A stretch of 64,000 bases of DNA. It comes from Spirosoma sp. 48-14 (GTDB taxonomy: Bacteria > Bacteroidota > Bacteroidia > Cytophagales > Spirosomataceae). Position 1 is the stretch's first letter. The number at the start of each line of letters is the position of its first letter. Position numbers and translations under genes: made by a program. The notes beneath the pieces were generated by a model. The model was not told the DNA's origin, ran no database searches, and was given only the letters and a program-made list of their open reading frames with translations. Where the stretch lies: contig NZ_MKUD01000010.1 in the NCBI RefSeq assembly GCF_001898575.1, positions 423,110 to 487,109 of the forward strand, given 5' to 3'. Positions 52,330-61,627 of the stretch are shown here, piece after piece.

Positions 52330-54336
52330 TTATTTTGCCGGACTCATCTTCAATAGCACAACGCCGTGGTGGCGAATATCCGTTTTGAATGCTCCCGTAA
52401 AGTTACCAAGGTCTTTTTGCCGCCACACATCCCTTAGATTAAAACGTCCATTAATACCAGCCTTTGTGAAGTCAAACGTGAAAGTTTTTGCGGGTTCGTC
52501 GCCCCACCGGAAGTACGATTCGGGTGTTTTGCCGAAATCACCGACGTTAAATAAGCCTACCGCATACGAACCGTCTTCGAGCGGTTTAAGCCAGACCTGA
52601 ACGCCATCGGTTTCCTGCACGAGCCGGGCCGACTTACCGAGTGGGTCCTGGTCGATAGCAATTACCTCGTCGTTGGTGAGCAGGTTCAGCGTAAACGGAT
52701 CGAGTTGTTCAATTGGGCAGCCGATCAGTAGGGGAGCGGCCAGCAAACTAAACAGACTCACGTGGCTGTATTGCTCGTCGGGCGTAAGTCGAGTGGGGTG
52801 TAGTTGGGTTCCAGTGGTTACGTTGCCGACAATCATCATATCGGGGTCGTTCCAGTGGCCGGGGCCGCCGAAAGGTGCCCACTTGTCGAGTGTAAATGCC
52901 GACACAAAGAGGCTGTTCCAGCTATCGCGAATGTCGGGTCCAGTGCGGTAGCTGTTGGTGAGCCGCGCCCAATCCCGGACGTTGGCAAACGGGGCCGAAT
53001 TGGAGATGCTATAATGAATATCTCGCCCCGATTGTTTCAGAGCAACGGCCATGCGTTCGGTCGATGGCACCTCAATGCGCCAGTCGTATTTGAGGTAGTC
53101 GATACCCCATTCGGCAAACTGCCGGGCGTCGTTGGCCTCGAACCGATACTTGCCCACATACCGATACGACCGCTTGTTGGCGATAATCTCGTCGGTAATG
53201 TGACCATCTTCAAAATCTGACGACCCTCCGACGTAGCCCGCGTAACTGGTAATCATGGGCGTTGAGTAAATGCCCGTTTTCAGCCCCAGCGAATGAATAT
53301 AGTCGACCATTTCCTTGAAGCGCGGGAATTTCTCGTTCGGTTGAATGGCGTTGAGCGGCCCTCCGCGCTTACCCTGCCAGGCATCGTCGATGTTGATGTA
53401 GGTCCAGCCATGATCGCGCAGCCCCATCTTCACCAGCGCATCGGCAGAGGCTATTACTTTTTCCTGATCGATGTTGCGTGCCCACGAATTCCAGCCATTC
53501 CAGCCAATAGGGGGAGTAAGCGAAATCGTATCGCCAATCTTGATTTTCAGGGTTTTGGTCGTTTTACCCAGGGCGTTTTTAGCAGTAAGTTTGGCCTGAT
53601 AGGTGCCGCGTTGGGCTACACTACCCGTAATGCGTCCAGTTTTTTCGTCCAGCGATAGGCCCTTGGGCAAGCGATCAACGGCAAATGTCATGGGCCGGTC
53701 GCCGGTGGCAGCGATGGTATACAGAAATGGATTGCCCGGCCTTGCGCCGAAAATGCCGGGCGAGTTGATGCGTGGTGTTTTTGGCGAAGGTGGGGTCAGG
53801 ATGTACCGCTCATCGGTGTTGGGGATGTTTTGGGGGAGGTGGTTGCCCTGCATCACCAGTTGCGCGTTGGCCCAGTTTGAATAGACTTTGGTGCGGCCTT
53901 CGTCATTGACCTTCACCAACAGGCCCAATCGCTTGATGCCCGTCAGGTTCACTTTTACGGCTTTGGGTGCATCGCCGAGTCGCATTTCTCCGCTATTGAA
54001 CAGGATGTTACGGTCGCCGATGACGTAGAAGGTATGGGGTAGATTTTTATTGCCTTTGTCGTCTACGCCCGCCAGAGCTGAGAACTCCGTAGCCTTGCCG
54101 TCCAGAAAAAACGCCAGAATGCTGGTGGCGTTGACGCCCACGCCGTGCGTAAAATACTGCCCGTTGATGAGCATGGAATCGCCAGCCGCGTTGGTTTTGC
54201 CCAGCACCGCCGGAATGCCCTCTGAAAAGGATTTGATGTTGATCTCGTCCAGCCAGATGGCGCGGGTTTGCTGCCCGAACGTGGCGGTGGTCAGGCAGCA
54301 GAACCCTGCCAGTAAAAGTTGGTTTAAACGCTTCAT
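52330..54336 (-). CDS. GH27 alpha-galactosidase-type enzyme (paralogue of 47921)
   Basis: A 668-residue twin of 47921-49927 with the same NPCBM, Ig-like and GH27 layout. Signal MKRLNQLLLAGFCCLTTATFGQ. Seen: GWNGWNSW, NIDDAWQGKRG, nucleophile region YLKYDWRIE, acid/base region SYRTGPDIRDSW, and GGPGHWNDPDMM. Its ATG abuts the esterase stop codon (54337), so translation is coupled. Differences from the twin lie mostly in the substrate-facing loops (ITSYAGYVGGSSDFEDGH against ISSYGGYAGASSDSAHG), which hints at a different aglycone. Recent duplication is inferred from equal length and close similarity. Confidence 0.88.
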   Translation of the reverse strand: MKRLNQLLLAGFCCLTTATFGQQTRAIWLDEINIKSFSEGIPAVLGKTNAAGDSMLINGQYFTHGVGVNATSILAFFLDGKATEFSALAGVDDKGNKNLPHTFYVIGDRNILFNSGEMRLGDAPKAVKVNLTGIKRLGLLVKVNDEGRTKVYSNWANAQLVMQGNHLPQNIPNTDERYILTPPSPKTPRINSPGIFGARPGNPFLYTIAATGDRPMTFAVDRLPKGLSLDEKTGRITGSVAQRGTYQAKLTAKNALGKTTKTLKIKIGDTISLTPPIGWNGWNSWARNIDQEKVIASADALVKMGLRDHGWTYINIDDAWQGKRGGPLNAIQPNEKFPRFKEMVDYIHSLGLKTGIYSTPMITSYAGYVGGSSDFEDGHITDEIIANKRSYRYVGKYRFEANDARQFAEWGIDYLKYDWRIEVPSTERMAVALKQSGRDIHYSISNSAPFANVRDWARLTNSYRTGPDIRDSWNSLFVSAFTLDKWAPFGGPGHWNDPDMMIVGNVTTGTQLHPTRLTPDEQYSHVSLFSLLAAPLLIGCPIEQLDPFTLNLLTNDEVIAIDQDPLGKSARLVQETDGVQVWLKPLEDGSYAVGLFNVGDFGKTPESYFRWGDEPAKTFTFDFTKAGINGRFNLRDVWRQKDLGNFTGAFKTDIRHHGVVLLKMSPAK

Positions 54337-55851
54337 CTATTTACCAGAAACTCGTTCAGCAATCATCGTTAATACGGCTTTGTCGCTCCATTCCTGCCCA
54401 TGCCCCGCCATTGCCGTAAACCGGACGGTAGCGTCTGACTTCGGATTTTCGGTTTTGTCGAGGAATTTTTGCAAAAACCGGGTGGCTACGTTGGAGTACA
54501 GCCCGTCCATATCGCCCATCCAGATATAAATTTTGCCTTGTAGTTTGGGGCCGAGGGTTGTCCAGTTGCGTTCCAGAACCTTCTTGAGGTCATATTTTTC
54601 CCACTGTTTGGCAATGGCGTGGTCGATTTCGCCCGTAACCGGATCGAACATCAGCGATGGTAAGCCGTCTTTGCCTTTTGGCCCGAAAACGGCGTTGTAG
54701 GCCCCAAACTGTCCGCCCGAAATAAGGTAGTTGCCTGTGCGGCTGGCCAGATTTTCGCCCGCTATCCAGTCTTTCATCGAGAACGTTGGTTCCCCATAAA
54801 TCGTCCGGCGACCGGGTTGTAAGTAGCCGTACCGATTGTAGAAAATGGTTTTGTCTTCGTAGATGTTAATGAGGCCGTAATGCTCAAAATCAACGGGATC
54901 GGGACTGTACGACCAGGTGCCATTAAAAAAGTCGGGGTAGAAAATCTGTAAGCCCAGCGACACCCAGCCACCCGTTGAATTGCCGGTCAGAAAGCGCATT
55001 TTTGACGCAGGCTTATAGCCAACCTGCCGCTCAATTTCGGGAATTAGTTCTTCGGTCAATGCCCGACCACAAGGGCCATTATTCTCCGAATCAACCTGAT
55101 ACGTGTCACCATACGGCCCCTGCGAATCCAGAAAAACGTAAATGACCTGCGGAGCCGTTGGCGTAAACCACCAATCTGCAAACTCTTTGTTGCCCAGCAC
55201 TGTATTCACGGCCGTATACCGGCCATTCAGGCCCGGAATCCGGTAGCAGATCGGGTACGTTTTGCCCGGATTATCGAAATAACCCGAAGGCAGCAACACA
55301 GCCGCTTTCAGAACGCTTGGGCGACCCCGGAAGGCTGTGAGCAACTGGCTTTTGATTTCGACCGTTTTGACAAACTTGTTGCTGACAATAGTCCAGGGCG
55401 GAATCAGGGTGTTAAGCGTGAGGTTGAGACTAAGGTTAGCCTCAACCTGTACCGAGTCGATGGTGCTGTAGAGGTTGCCCGGTACGTTTTCCTGTGCGTC
55501 GTCGGGATTCTGCTTGTAAACGACCTGAAAATAGTATAGGCCCGATGGGTTGTCGCCCAGCTTATCCAGCCCGACCGAAAGGGCCTCTTTCGCTTGTGTA
55601 TCCATCAGAAAGGCGGTATTACCGTCCCAGTTTTTTGGGGTAATGCCCACCGTAATTTCGGAGCGAGTACGGGGTTCGCGCTCCTTTTGTTTCGTTACGT
55701 GCAGCAGCAGTCGGCCACCATTCAGAAACGACGGCCGGAGGGCAGGAGCCACCGAAACGTTGACTTTCCACGACACAGGAACCTGTGCATTGGCTGTATT
55801 GACGATTAGCCAACAGGCTAGTAGGACAAAGACGATGTGTTTATTTTTCAT
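54337..55851 (-). CDS. Secreted alpha/beta-hydrolase esterase
   Basis: A 504-residue exported protein (signal MKNKHIVFVLLACWLIVNTANAQ). The N-terminal third is a beta-sandwich-like domain (about 25-160); the rest is an esterase-D-like hydrolase with the nucleophile elbow TGNSTGGWVSLG, the oxyanion-side YPICYRIPGLNGRY, and a C-terminal GHGQEWSDKAV that could hold the catalytic His. It probably removes acetyl, feruloyl or other ester groups from a glycan. It is translated immediately before the GH27 twin, and after PhoD by 24 bp. The specific ester is unknown. Confidence 0.75.
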   Translation of the reverse strand: MKNKHIVFVLLACWLIVNTANAQVPVSWKVNVSVAPALRPSFLNGGRLLLHVTKQKEREPRTRSEITVGITPKNWDGNTAFLMDTQAKEALSVGLDKLGDNPSGLYYFQVVYKQNPDDAQENVPGNLYSTIDSVQVEANLSLNLTLNTLIPPWTIVSNKFVKTVEIKSQLLTAFRGRPSVLKAAVLLPSGYFDNPGKTYPICYRIPGLNGRYTAVNTVLGNKEFADWWFTPTAPQVIYVFLDSQGPYGDTYQVDSENNGPCGRALTEELIPEIERQVGYKPASKMRFLTGNSTGGWVSLGLQIFYPDFFNGTWSYSPDPVDFEHYGLINIYEDKTIFYNRYGYLQPGRRTIYGEPTFSMKDWIAGENLASRTGNYLISGGQFGAYNAVFGPKGKDGLPSLMFDPVTGEIDHAIAKQWEKYDLKKVLERNWTTLGPKLQGKIYIWMGDMDGLYSNVATRFLQKFLDKTENPKSDATVRFTAMAGHGQEWSDKAVLTMIAERVSGK

Positions 55852-55875
55852 GGGTATAGTGGGTTGTGTATTTAA

Positions 55876-57351
55876 TTAAACTACCCGCTCCGTTTGCCAT
55901 TCATATACTATTTTTCCAAAGACATCGTGGTGGTGAAAAGCAATCTGGCTTTTGCCTCCGACCCGCTTAATATCCACCGACAGAAAACCGCCTTTTACCA
56001 AATGAAAGCGGTGATAGGCTTTGTCTTCGCCGGGGGAGCCGCTCGCGTGTTCATCGCTGGCGGGGCCAATGCTGAATTCGTGCAGGCCCGTCTTGGGATG
56101 TACCGAGTGGTATTGCCAGTGACGATCCCCACAGATGACAAAAAAGTTGTCGGGTACATTTGCTTTCAACCAGTTACGGATTTCGTCGCCTTCGTGCGTA
56201 AAGCCCGTGTTAGCGTGATTGTCGTTTTTCTTGCCTCGGTCGGGACCAACCAACGGGGTAGGACTAATCAGCACTTTCCAGGTCGCCGAACTTTCACTAA
56301 CAGTTTTCCTGAACCATTCTTTCTGTGCTGACCCCCAGATGGTTTTGTCAGGGCCATCGGGCATGTCGTTGTCGGAGCGGAAATCCCGGCCATCGGTCAG
56401 CCAGATTTGCAGGTCTTTCCCCCATCGGAAAGTTCGGTAACTGAGCCCGGTTGTCATGGGGGCCTGCTGATGGAAAATGCGCTGCCCTTCGGCAAACGTA
56501 AATTCGCCCATGCTGCTGCCGGGGCTAGAGTCATTGTCGAGGGTATCGTGGTCATCTTTGAGCCAGTACGTACCCACGTTGCGGTTGAACTCCACCAGCC
56601 GGGGCAGGCTAAACATCCGTTCCCAATGGTAGCGAGCCAATCGGGGCGTATAGGCCCTGGGCATGTCGTTGTCGTAATACACCAGATCGCCGGTAAGGCA
56701 GGCAAAATGCGGGTTAAGCGCCTGCATCGCCGGGTAAATGTTGTGTCCGTCTTTATGGTCGCGGTCGGGGTAACCCTGGCAGGTCATCAGGCAGAAACGC
56801 AAATCGCTGGGCGTGTTGGGTAACGGTGCTGTTCTGAATTTGCCTTTGGCCGTTGTAATGGGCTGTTTGCCTTTCTGAACGGTCGATTCGCTGGCGTAGT
56901 AATAGGTACTGTCAGGCTTAAGGTCGTTTAGCGGAAACTGATGAATAAAATCAGTGCTTTCGGATACGCTGACCCAATCCGTTGTTTGGGTTTTGTTCAA
57001 TGCGGCATCGGTTCCGTAGCGGAGTCGAACGAAACCTGCGGCACCGGGGCAGGCCCCTTCCAGTTGCTCAACGGGTACTTTTACCGTAGGGAGTTCGGTA
57101 TCTTTATAGTTTTGCGCCCGGCCCGGAATCACAACGCCCTTGTCGTTTCGGGTCGCTACGGCAGTCAGTCGCGTCCAGACAATAGCCGAATGGTCGGTTA
57201 CATCGCCCACCCGCGTACCCATAGCCTGATAAACAGACGGCTCCGTCGGCCGGACGAACCAATCTGGAACAGAAGCCGCACTCAAGGCCAGGGAGGCACT
57301 CTTCTTGACGAAGGAACGGCGGCTTTCGGGTGAAGTATGCGTAAGGTTCAT
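55876..57351 (-). CDS. PhoD-type alkaline phosphatase/phosphodiesterase
   Basis: A 491-residue Tat-exported enzyme (RRSFVKKSASLALSAA). The N-terminal PhoD_N-like beta-domain (MGTRVGDVTDHSAIVWTRL) leads to the metallophosphatase domain: LTGDLVYYDND, KDDHDTLDND, ISPTPLVGPDR and CGDRHWQYHS. The DDHD and GDRH motifs correspond to the PhoD DDHE and GDxH motifs. It hydrolyses phosphomono- or diesters in the periplasm using calcium and iron. Its location between a sulfatase and an esterase, inside a glycan block, suggests decorations on the glycan, not only phosphate scavenging. No pho box or phosphate transporter was seen nearby. Confidence 0.88.
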   Translation of the reverse strand: MNLTHTSPESRRSFVKKSASLALSAASVPDWFVRPTEPSVYQAMGTRVGDVTDHSAIVWTRLTAVATRNDKGVVIPGRAQNYKDTELPTVKVPVEQLEGACPGAAGFVRLRYGTDAALNKTQTTDWVSVSESTDFIHQFPLNDLKPDSTYYYASESTVQKGKQPITTAKGKFRTAPLPNTPSDLRFCLMTCQGYPDRDHKDGHNIYPAMQALNPHFACLTGDLVYYDNDMPRAYTPRLARYHWERMFSLPRLVEFNRNVGTYWLKDDHDTLDNDSSPGSSMGEFTFAEGQRIFHQQAPMTTGLSYRTFRWGKDLQIWLTDGRDFRSDNDMPDGPDKTIWGSAQKEWFRKTVSESSATWKVLISPTPLVGPDRGKKNDNHANTGFTHEGDEIRNWLKANVPDNFFVICGDRHWQYHSVHPKTGLHEFSIGPASDEHASGSPGEDKAYHRFHLVKGGFLSVDIKRVGGKSQIAFHHHDVFGKIVYEWQTERVV

Positions 57352-57375
57352 GGGGTTAGGAATGTCTTGGTGGTT

Positions 57376-58980
57376 TTATTCGCTCTTGCCGCCGGTTCGT
57401 TCGCGGACACCCACTTTTTGGGCCCAGGCATCAAACTCGGTTCGTAGTTCGGCCACAAGTTGCGGCTTTTGTTGGGCCAGGTTGTTCATCTCGCAAGGGT
57501 CAGTTTTTAGGTTATACAGTTCCCAATCGGCATCTTCCGTGTCTTTCTCCAACTTCCAGTCGGCTTTGCGGATCGCCTTGTTGCCTTCGTGCTCCCAGCA
57601 ATATGTACGCGAAACCGCCTTGTTTGTACCCCAGAGGTACGACAGGCTTTTTCCTGGCAACGGGTTGCCCGACAGGTCATTGGTTGGTAATCCAGCCAGT
57701 TCGAGGCTGGTAGGCACCAGGTCCATAATATGCCCAACGCCTTCGACATAGCCAGCCTTTGGACGAATGCCACGTGGCCATTGCATGATGCAGGGCGTAA
57801 TCATGCCACCTTCGTGCAGAAAGCGTTTGTACTTGCGGAAGGGGGTGTTCGAGACGTTGGCCCAGGGCGTGTCGTAGGTAACGTAAGAGCCTCTTTCGCC
57901 AATCTTTTTGTTGGGGTCGTTGAGTTTGCGACTTTCCATATTTTCGTTGGAACTCCCATTGTCCGACATAAACACGATGAGCGTATTCTCGTACTGTCCG
58001 TTGGCTTTCAGGGTTTTAATGAGTCGCCCAATGTTCTGGTCCATCCGGTCGATCATAGCCGCATATACCGCCATTTTACGAACCCACTGAGCTTTGTCGG
58101 TCACCGTATTCCAGTCGGGAATATCAGCCGGACGGGGTGTAAGCGGGTAGCGTTTGTCGGCGTATCCCAACTTCTGCATCCGTTGGTAGCGGTTAGCCCG
58201 AATCACATCCCAGCCCTGGGCATACAGCTTTTCGTATTTCGCAATATCCGACTCATAGGCGTGTAGCGGGAAGTGCGGAGCCGTGTAGGCCACATACAGA
58301 AAAAAAGGCTTGTCGGCTTGTTGCTGTTTTTGCTCATTCAGGTATTGGACGGCGTGATCGGTAAAGGCGTCGGTCATGTAAAAGCCGTCGGCGGGCGGGG
58401 TAAATTCTTTGTCGTCTTCCACGATGAAGCGTTTCCCTTTTTCGGCGGGGATGATCTCGTAATAACTTGATGCCCCAGAAATCAGCCCGAAATAGCGGTC
58501 GAAACCACGGGTGAGGGGCCAATGCTGCCGACGCTCGCCAACGTGCCACTTGCCAACCATGTACGTGCTGTAGCCTGCCGGTTTCAGTCGCTCGGCGATG
58601 GTTGGGTAACGGTCGTCCAGAAAACCCTGATAACTCCCCGGCTGAATAGGCGCATTGGGCATCGTCACCATCAGGCCCATCCCGGCGGTGTGTGGGTATT
58701 GCCCTGTAAGCAGCGAGGCACGGGTGGGGCAGCAACGGGCATTGTTGTAAAAACTGCGCAGTTTGATGCCATTAGCCGCCAACTGGTCCAGATTGGGTGT
58801 GCTGACTTCTCCGCCATAGCAGCCAATGTCCGAAAACCCCATATCGTCGGCCAGAATGAAGATGATATTAGGCCGTTGCTCCGCGACTTTCGGAGGTTGA
58901 AAGGAAAGGAGGGTGCTCAGCATCAGTAACCCAATAAATAGGGAGACTACTGTGAGTCGGTTGTTAAGTATGCGTTTCAT
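57376..58980 (-). CDS. Secreted arylsulfatase (S1 family)
   Basis: A 534-residue enzyme (signal MKRILNNRLTVVSLFIGLLM). Seen: NIIFILADDMGFSDIG (metal site), CCPTRASLLTGQYPH with the formylglycine Cys, GKWHVGERR, MSDNGSSNENMESR, and a C-terminal LYNLKTDPCEMNNLAQ. It is a different subfamily from 35005-36528, judged by the motif ARCCPTRAS against SVCTPTRY. It removes a sulfate ester from a glycan in the periplasm. It lies 24 bp upstream of PhoD in the same direction. The long inverted-repeat pair at 58996 precedes it. Confidence 0.92.
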   Translation of the reverse strand: MKRILNNRLTVVSLFIGLLMLSTLLSFQPPKVAEQRPNIIFILADDMGFSDIGCYGGEVSTPNLDQLAANGIKLRSFYNNARCCPTRASLLTGQYPHTAGMGLMVTMPNAPIQPGSYQGFLDDRYPTIAERLKPAGYSTYMVGKWHVGERRQHWPLTRGFDRYFGLISGASSYYEIIPAEKGKRFIVEDDKEFTPPADGFYMTDAFTDHAVQYLNEQKQQQADKPFFLYVAYTAPHFPLHAYESDIAKYEKLYAQGWDVIRANRYQRMQKLGYADKRYPLTPRPADIPDWNTVTDKAQWVRKMAVYAAMIDRMDQNIGRLIKTLKANGQYENTLIVFMSDNGSSNENMESRKLNDPNKKIGERGSYVTYDTPWANVSNTPFRKYKRFLHEGGMITPCIMQWPRGIRPKAGYVEGVGHIMDLVPTSLELAGLPTNDLSGNPLPGKSLSYLWGTNKAVSRTYCWEHEGNKAIRKADWKLEKDTEDADWELYNLKTDPCEMNNLAQQKPQLVAELRTEFDAWAQKVGVRERTGGKSE

Positions 58981-58995
58981 GTTTTATCGCGTTGA

Positions 58996-59164
58996 CCTCA
59001 CCCCCGGCCCCTCTCCTGAAACCAGGAGAGGGGAGACGTGAACAGCTAACTTGTATTTGTTAAAAAAACTTTGAAATGCAGTTAAAGAAGTTTATTTGAG
59101 ATTGACAAAATCGTCTGGTAAGCCTCCCCTCTCCTGGTTTCAGGAGAGGGGGTAGGGGGTGAGG
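58996..59164. repeat. Inverted pair of hairpin repeats around an AT-rich core
   Basis: A roughly 39-nt block at 58996-59034 (core CTCTCCTGAAACCAGGAGAG) is repeated in inverted orientation at 59123-59164 with two or three differences. Each block is also a hairpin on its own. The 88-bp spacer is AT-rich. The pair lies between GH92 and the sulfatase, and the right copy ends at the GH92 stop. Confidence 0.65.
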
Positions 59165-61501
59165 TTAATTCCCCCATGCTTTATTCGGTTGTGCGCCCAT
59201 TGTGAGTTGCAGTTTACCCCCGTTCACTACGGTTTCGTGCTTGACCCAGGGGCTGTTGAGTAGTTTACCGTTCAACTGAGCCGACTGGATATAGAGGTTT
59301 TGGGCTGAGTTGTTCGTTGCTTCAATCACAAACTGCTTTCCTTTGTAATACGTCGGGTTCAGGCGGAGGGTGATCTTGTTAAAAATGGGGCTGCTGATCT
59401 CGTAAAACGGCTCGGGCGAGGTGCCGCCGTTGGTCGAGAAAAGGCCGGTTTTGAGCAGAACCGCGAGGCTACCCATGAGGCCCTGATCTTCGTCGCCACT
59501 GTAGCCAGCATCGGGCGAGATGCCGCTATACACCTTGTCGATAATTTGCCGGGTCCAGTACTGAGTCAGCCAGGGCGAACCGGCGTAGTTGAAAAGGTGG
59601 GCCGTTTGAATACTGGGCTGGTTACCGTAGTTGATAAATACCCGGCGATACTGTTCCAGGGTTTCTTTGTCGTGCGATTTGCCCGATACAAAACCATGTT
59701 GTTCGGCTTTCTCAAACGAACTGTTCAGCTTGGCGGTAAAGGCTTCTTTACCACCCATCAGGTTGATTAAGCCCGGCACATCGTGCGGTACAAACCAGGT
59801 GTATTGTGCCGCGTTACCTTCTTCCCAGCCATTGTCGTAGCGCAGAATATCAACGGGTTCGCCCCATTTGCCATCAAGGGTTCGGTTCCACATCCAGCCG
59901 ATTTCAGGGTTCCAAATATTTTTGTAGTTCTCCGACCGTTTCATGAACAGCGTATAATCGTCGGTTTTGCCCAGTGCCTTAGCCATCTGCGCCAGTGTAT
60001 AGTCCTGATAAGCGTATTCGAGCGTTTGCGTAGAACCATCCTGATGGAAACCGTAGCGGGTTTTGCTGAGTGGATGCGGCACATAACCCCGTTCGATGTA
60101 GTATTCGATGCCCCCGCCCTTGAAGGTGTTGTGTTCGTACCCTGCCTTACTCATCATGCCACCGGGGAAGTGGTTCTTCCGCATTCCCTCGTAAGCCTTT
60201 TCGATGTCGAAACCCCGGATTCCTTTCAGATAAGCACTCACGATGAAGGGCGTGGTGGCGGCCCCGGTCATTACGTAGGTGTAGTTGCCACCCGCCGGAC
60301 CACGCGGAATAAGCCCGCCATCCTGATACATCATCACCATTGAGTTTACAAACGATTCGGTGACCTCCGGGTAAACCAGATGCCAGAGCGTGTTGATGGT
60401 CCATTGCGCTCCCCAAAACGAGTCTGAATTATGGTGATTGAATTTGGGTTTGCCGTTGGCATCCAGCGGAATCTGACGGATACGTCGTTCGGGGCCGGTC
60501 ATGTCGGAGTACTTACCGTTAACGTCCGAGATGATCCGGCGACCTTGCAGGGCGTGCCACAGATCCGTGTAGAAGCGGCTGCGGACGGTATCGGAGCCGC
60601 CCTCCACCTCAATCCGACTGAGCCAGTTGTTCCAGTCGCTGTGGCTGTCCTGCACCGTTTTGTCAAAATCCCAGTGAGGCAGTTCGGTTTTCAGGTTCAG
60701 CCGGGCCTGCTCTTCGCTAACGTACGAAATGGCGACTTTCATTTTCCGTACCTCGCCCGCTTTGGTTTTAAAGCTCACATAGGCACCGATGCGTTCCCCT
60801 TCGATCTGATTATCAATTTTTTCGAGTTGACCTTTACGCCAGCCATTGAACGAGTCGAACGGTTTGTCGAAAACAGCCACAAAATAAACGGGCAGGATTT
60901 TAGGCCGACGAACGGTCGGGGCCATGATGGCGTAGCCTTCAATTTCCTGATTACTGATCTTTTTTACGAAACCCTTTTGCGTATCCGACGGGCCCAGAAA
61001 CGTAGCGAAATCGAACAGGATGTGGTTTTGGTCGGCAGCCGGGAAAGTGTATTTATGAAAGCCGACGCGGGTAGTCGAGGTTAGTTCGGCGGTGATGGCA
61101 TACGCATCCAGTACGACTTTGTGATAGCCCGCTTTGAATACTTCTTTCTGATGCGAAAACCGTGACCCGTATTGATCGGCTCCCAGATGGCCTTTAAATG
61201 CTCCGGTTGTGGGCAGTACAGGCACGCCCGATAGCTGCCAGCCATGAATATGGCTAAAGCACTTGATACTATCGAGGTGGTAGCGATAGCCTGCGCCCCA
61301 ATCAGCGTTGACGGCATTGTCGGGACTTAAATTGACCATGCCAAACGGGCGACTCGCCGAGTTGAAAAAGAACCACCGCGAATTAGCCGCATCCACAATC
61401 GGGTTCACCAGGTCAACTGGCTGCTTTGCCGGTTTCTGCGCCTGAACCTGTAGGGTAAGTCCGGTGAGGCAGAGGAGTATGTACTTATACGTTCTTGTCA
61501 T
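59165..61501 (-). CDS. GH92 glycosidase with Gln at the catalytic-acid position
   Basis: A 778-residue secreted enzyme from ATG 61501 (signal MTRTYKYILLCLTGLTLQVQAQ). The N-terminal beta-domain includes VNLSPDNAVNADWGAGYRY and CFSHIHGWQLSG; the (alpha/alpha)6 domain shows SDSFWGAQWTINTLWHLVYP, HLFNYAGSPWLTQYW and PDAGYSGDEDQGLMGSLA. The usual GH92 motif around the general acid is GNEPSHH; here it reads GNQPSIQ, with Gln at 628. From GH92 work, the Glu is the acid in ordinary alpha-mannosidases, and Gln is found in an enzyme that acts on mannose-1-phospho-6-mannose. The calcium and base acids (DED) remain. It is encoded upstream of the sulfatase and PhoD genes. Confidence 0.86.
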   Translation of the reverse strand: MTRTYKYILLCLTGLTLQVQAQKPAKQPVDLVNPIVDAANSRWFFFNSASRPFGMVNLSPDNAVNADWGAGYRYHLDSIKCFSHIHGWQLSGVPVLPTTGAFKGHLGADQYGSRFSHQKEVFKAGYHKVVLDAYAITAELTSTTRVGFHKYTFPAADQNHILFDFATFLGPSDTQKGFVKKISNQEIEGYAIMAPTVRRPKILPVYFVAVFDKPFDSFNGWRKGQLEKIDNQIEGERIGAYVSFKTKAGEVRKMKVAISYVSEEQARLNLKTELPHWDFDKTVQDSHSDWNNWLSRIEVEGGSDTVRSRFYTDLWHALQGRRIISDVNGKYSDMTGPERRIRQIPLDANGKPKFNHHNSDSFWGAQWTINTLWHLVYPEVTESFVNSMVMMYQDGGLIPRGPAGGNYTYVMTGAATTPFIVSAYLKGIRGFDIEKAYEGMRKNHFPGGMMSKAGYEHNTFKGGGIEYYIERGYVPHPLSKTRYGFHQDGSTQTLEYAYQDYTLAQMAKALGKTDDYTLFMKRSENYKNIWNPEIGWMWNRTLDGKWGEPVDILRYDNGWEEGNAAQYTWFVPHDVPGLINLMGGKEAFTAKLNSSFEKAEQHGFVSGKSHDKETLEQYRRVFINYGNQPSIQTAHLFNYAGSPWLTQYWTRQIIDKVYSGISPDAGYSGDEDQGLMGSLAVLLKTGLFSTNGGTSPEPFYEISSPIFNKITLRLNPTYYKGKQFVIEATNNSAQNLYIQSAQLNGKLLNSPWVKHETVVNGGKLQLTMGAQPNKAWGN

Positions 61502-61627
61502 GTTGGTAATCACTAATTCACTCAAATGCTTTATTGGTGGTGGCTCCGTTTAGAGGTCTTTGCCGTTTAATAGCTTCAAACGCTAAGGCACCTATTTTTA
61601 AACCATTCTATACTTAACGTCTGTACC

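Noticed and set aside
55876..57351. Ordinary phosphate-starvation gene
   Set aside because: Kept as PhoD-type by motifs, but no Pho box or phosphate transporter was seen, so placing it in a phosphate regulon is not supported.
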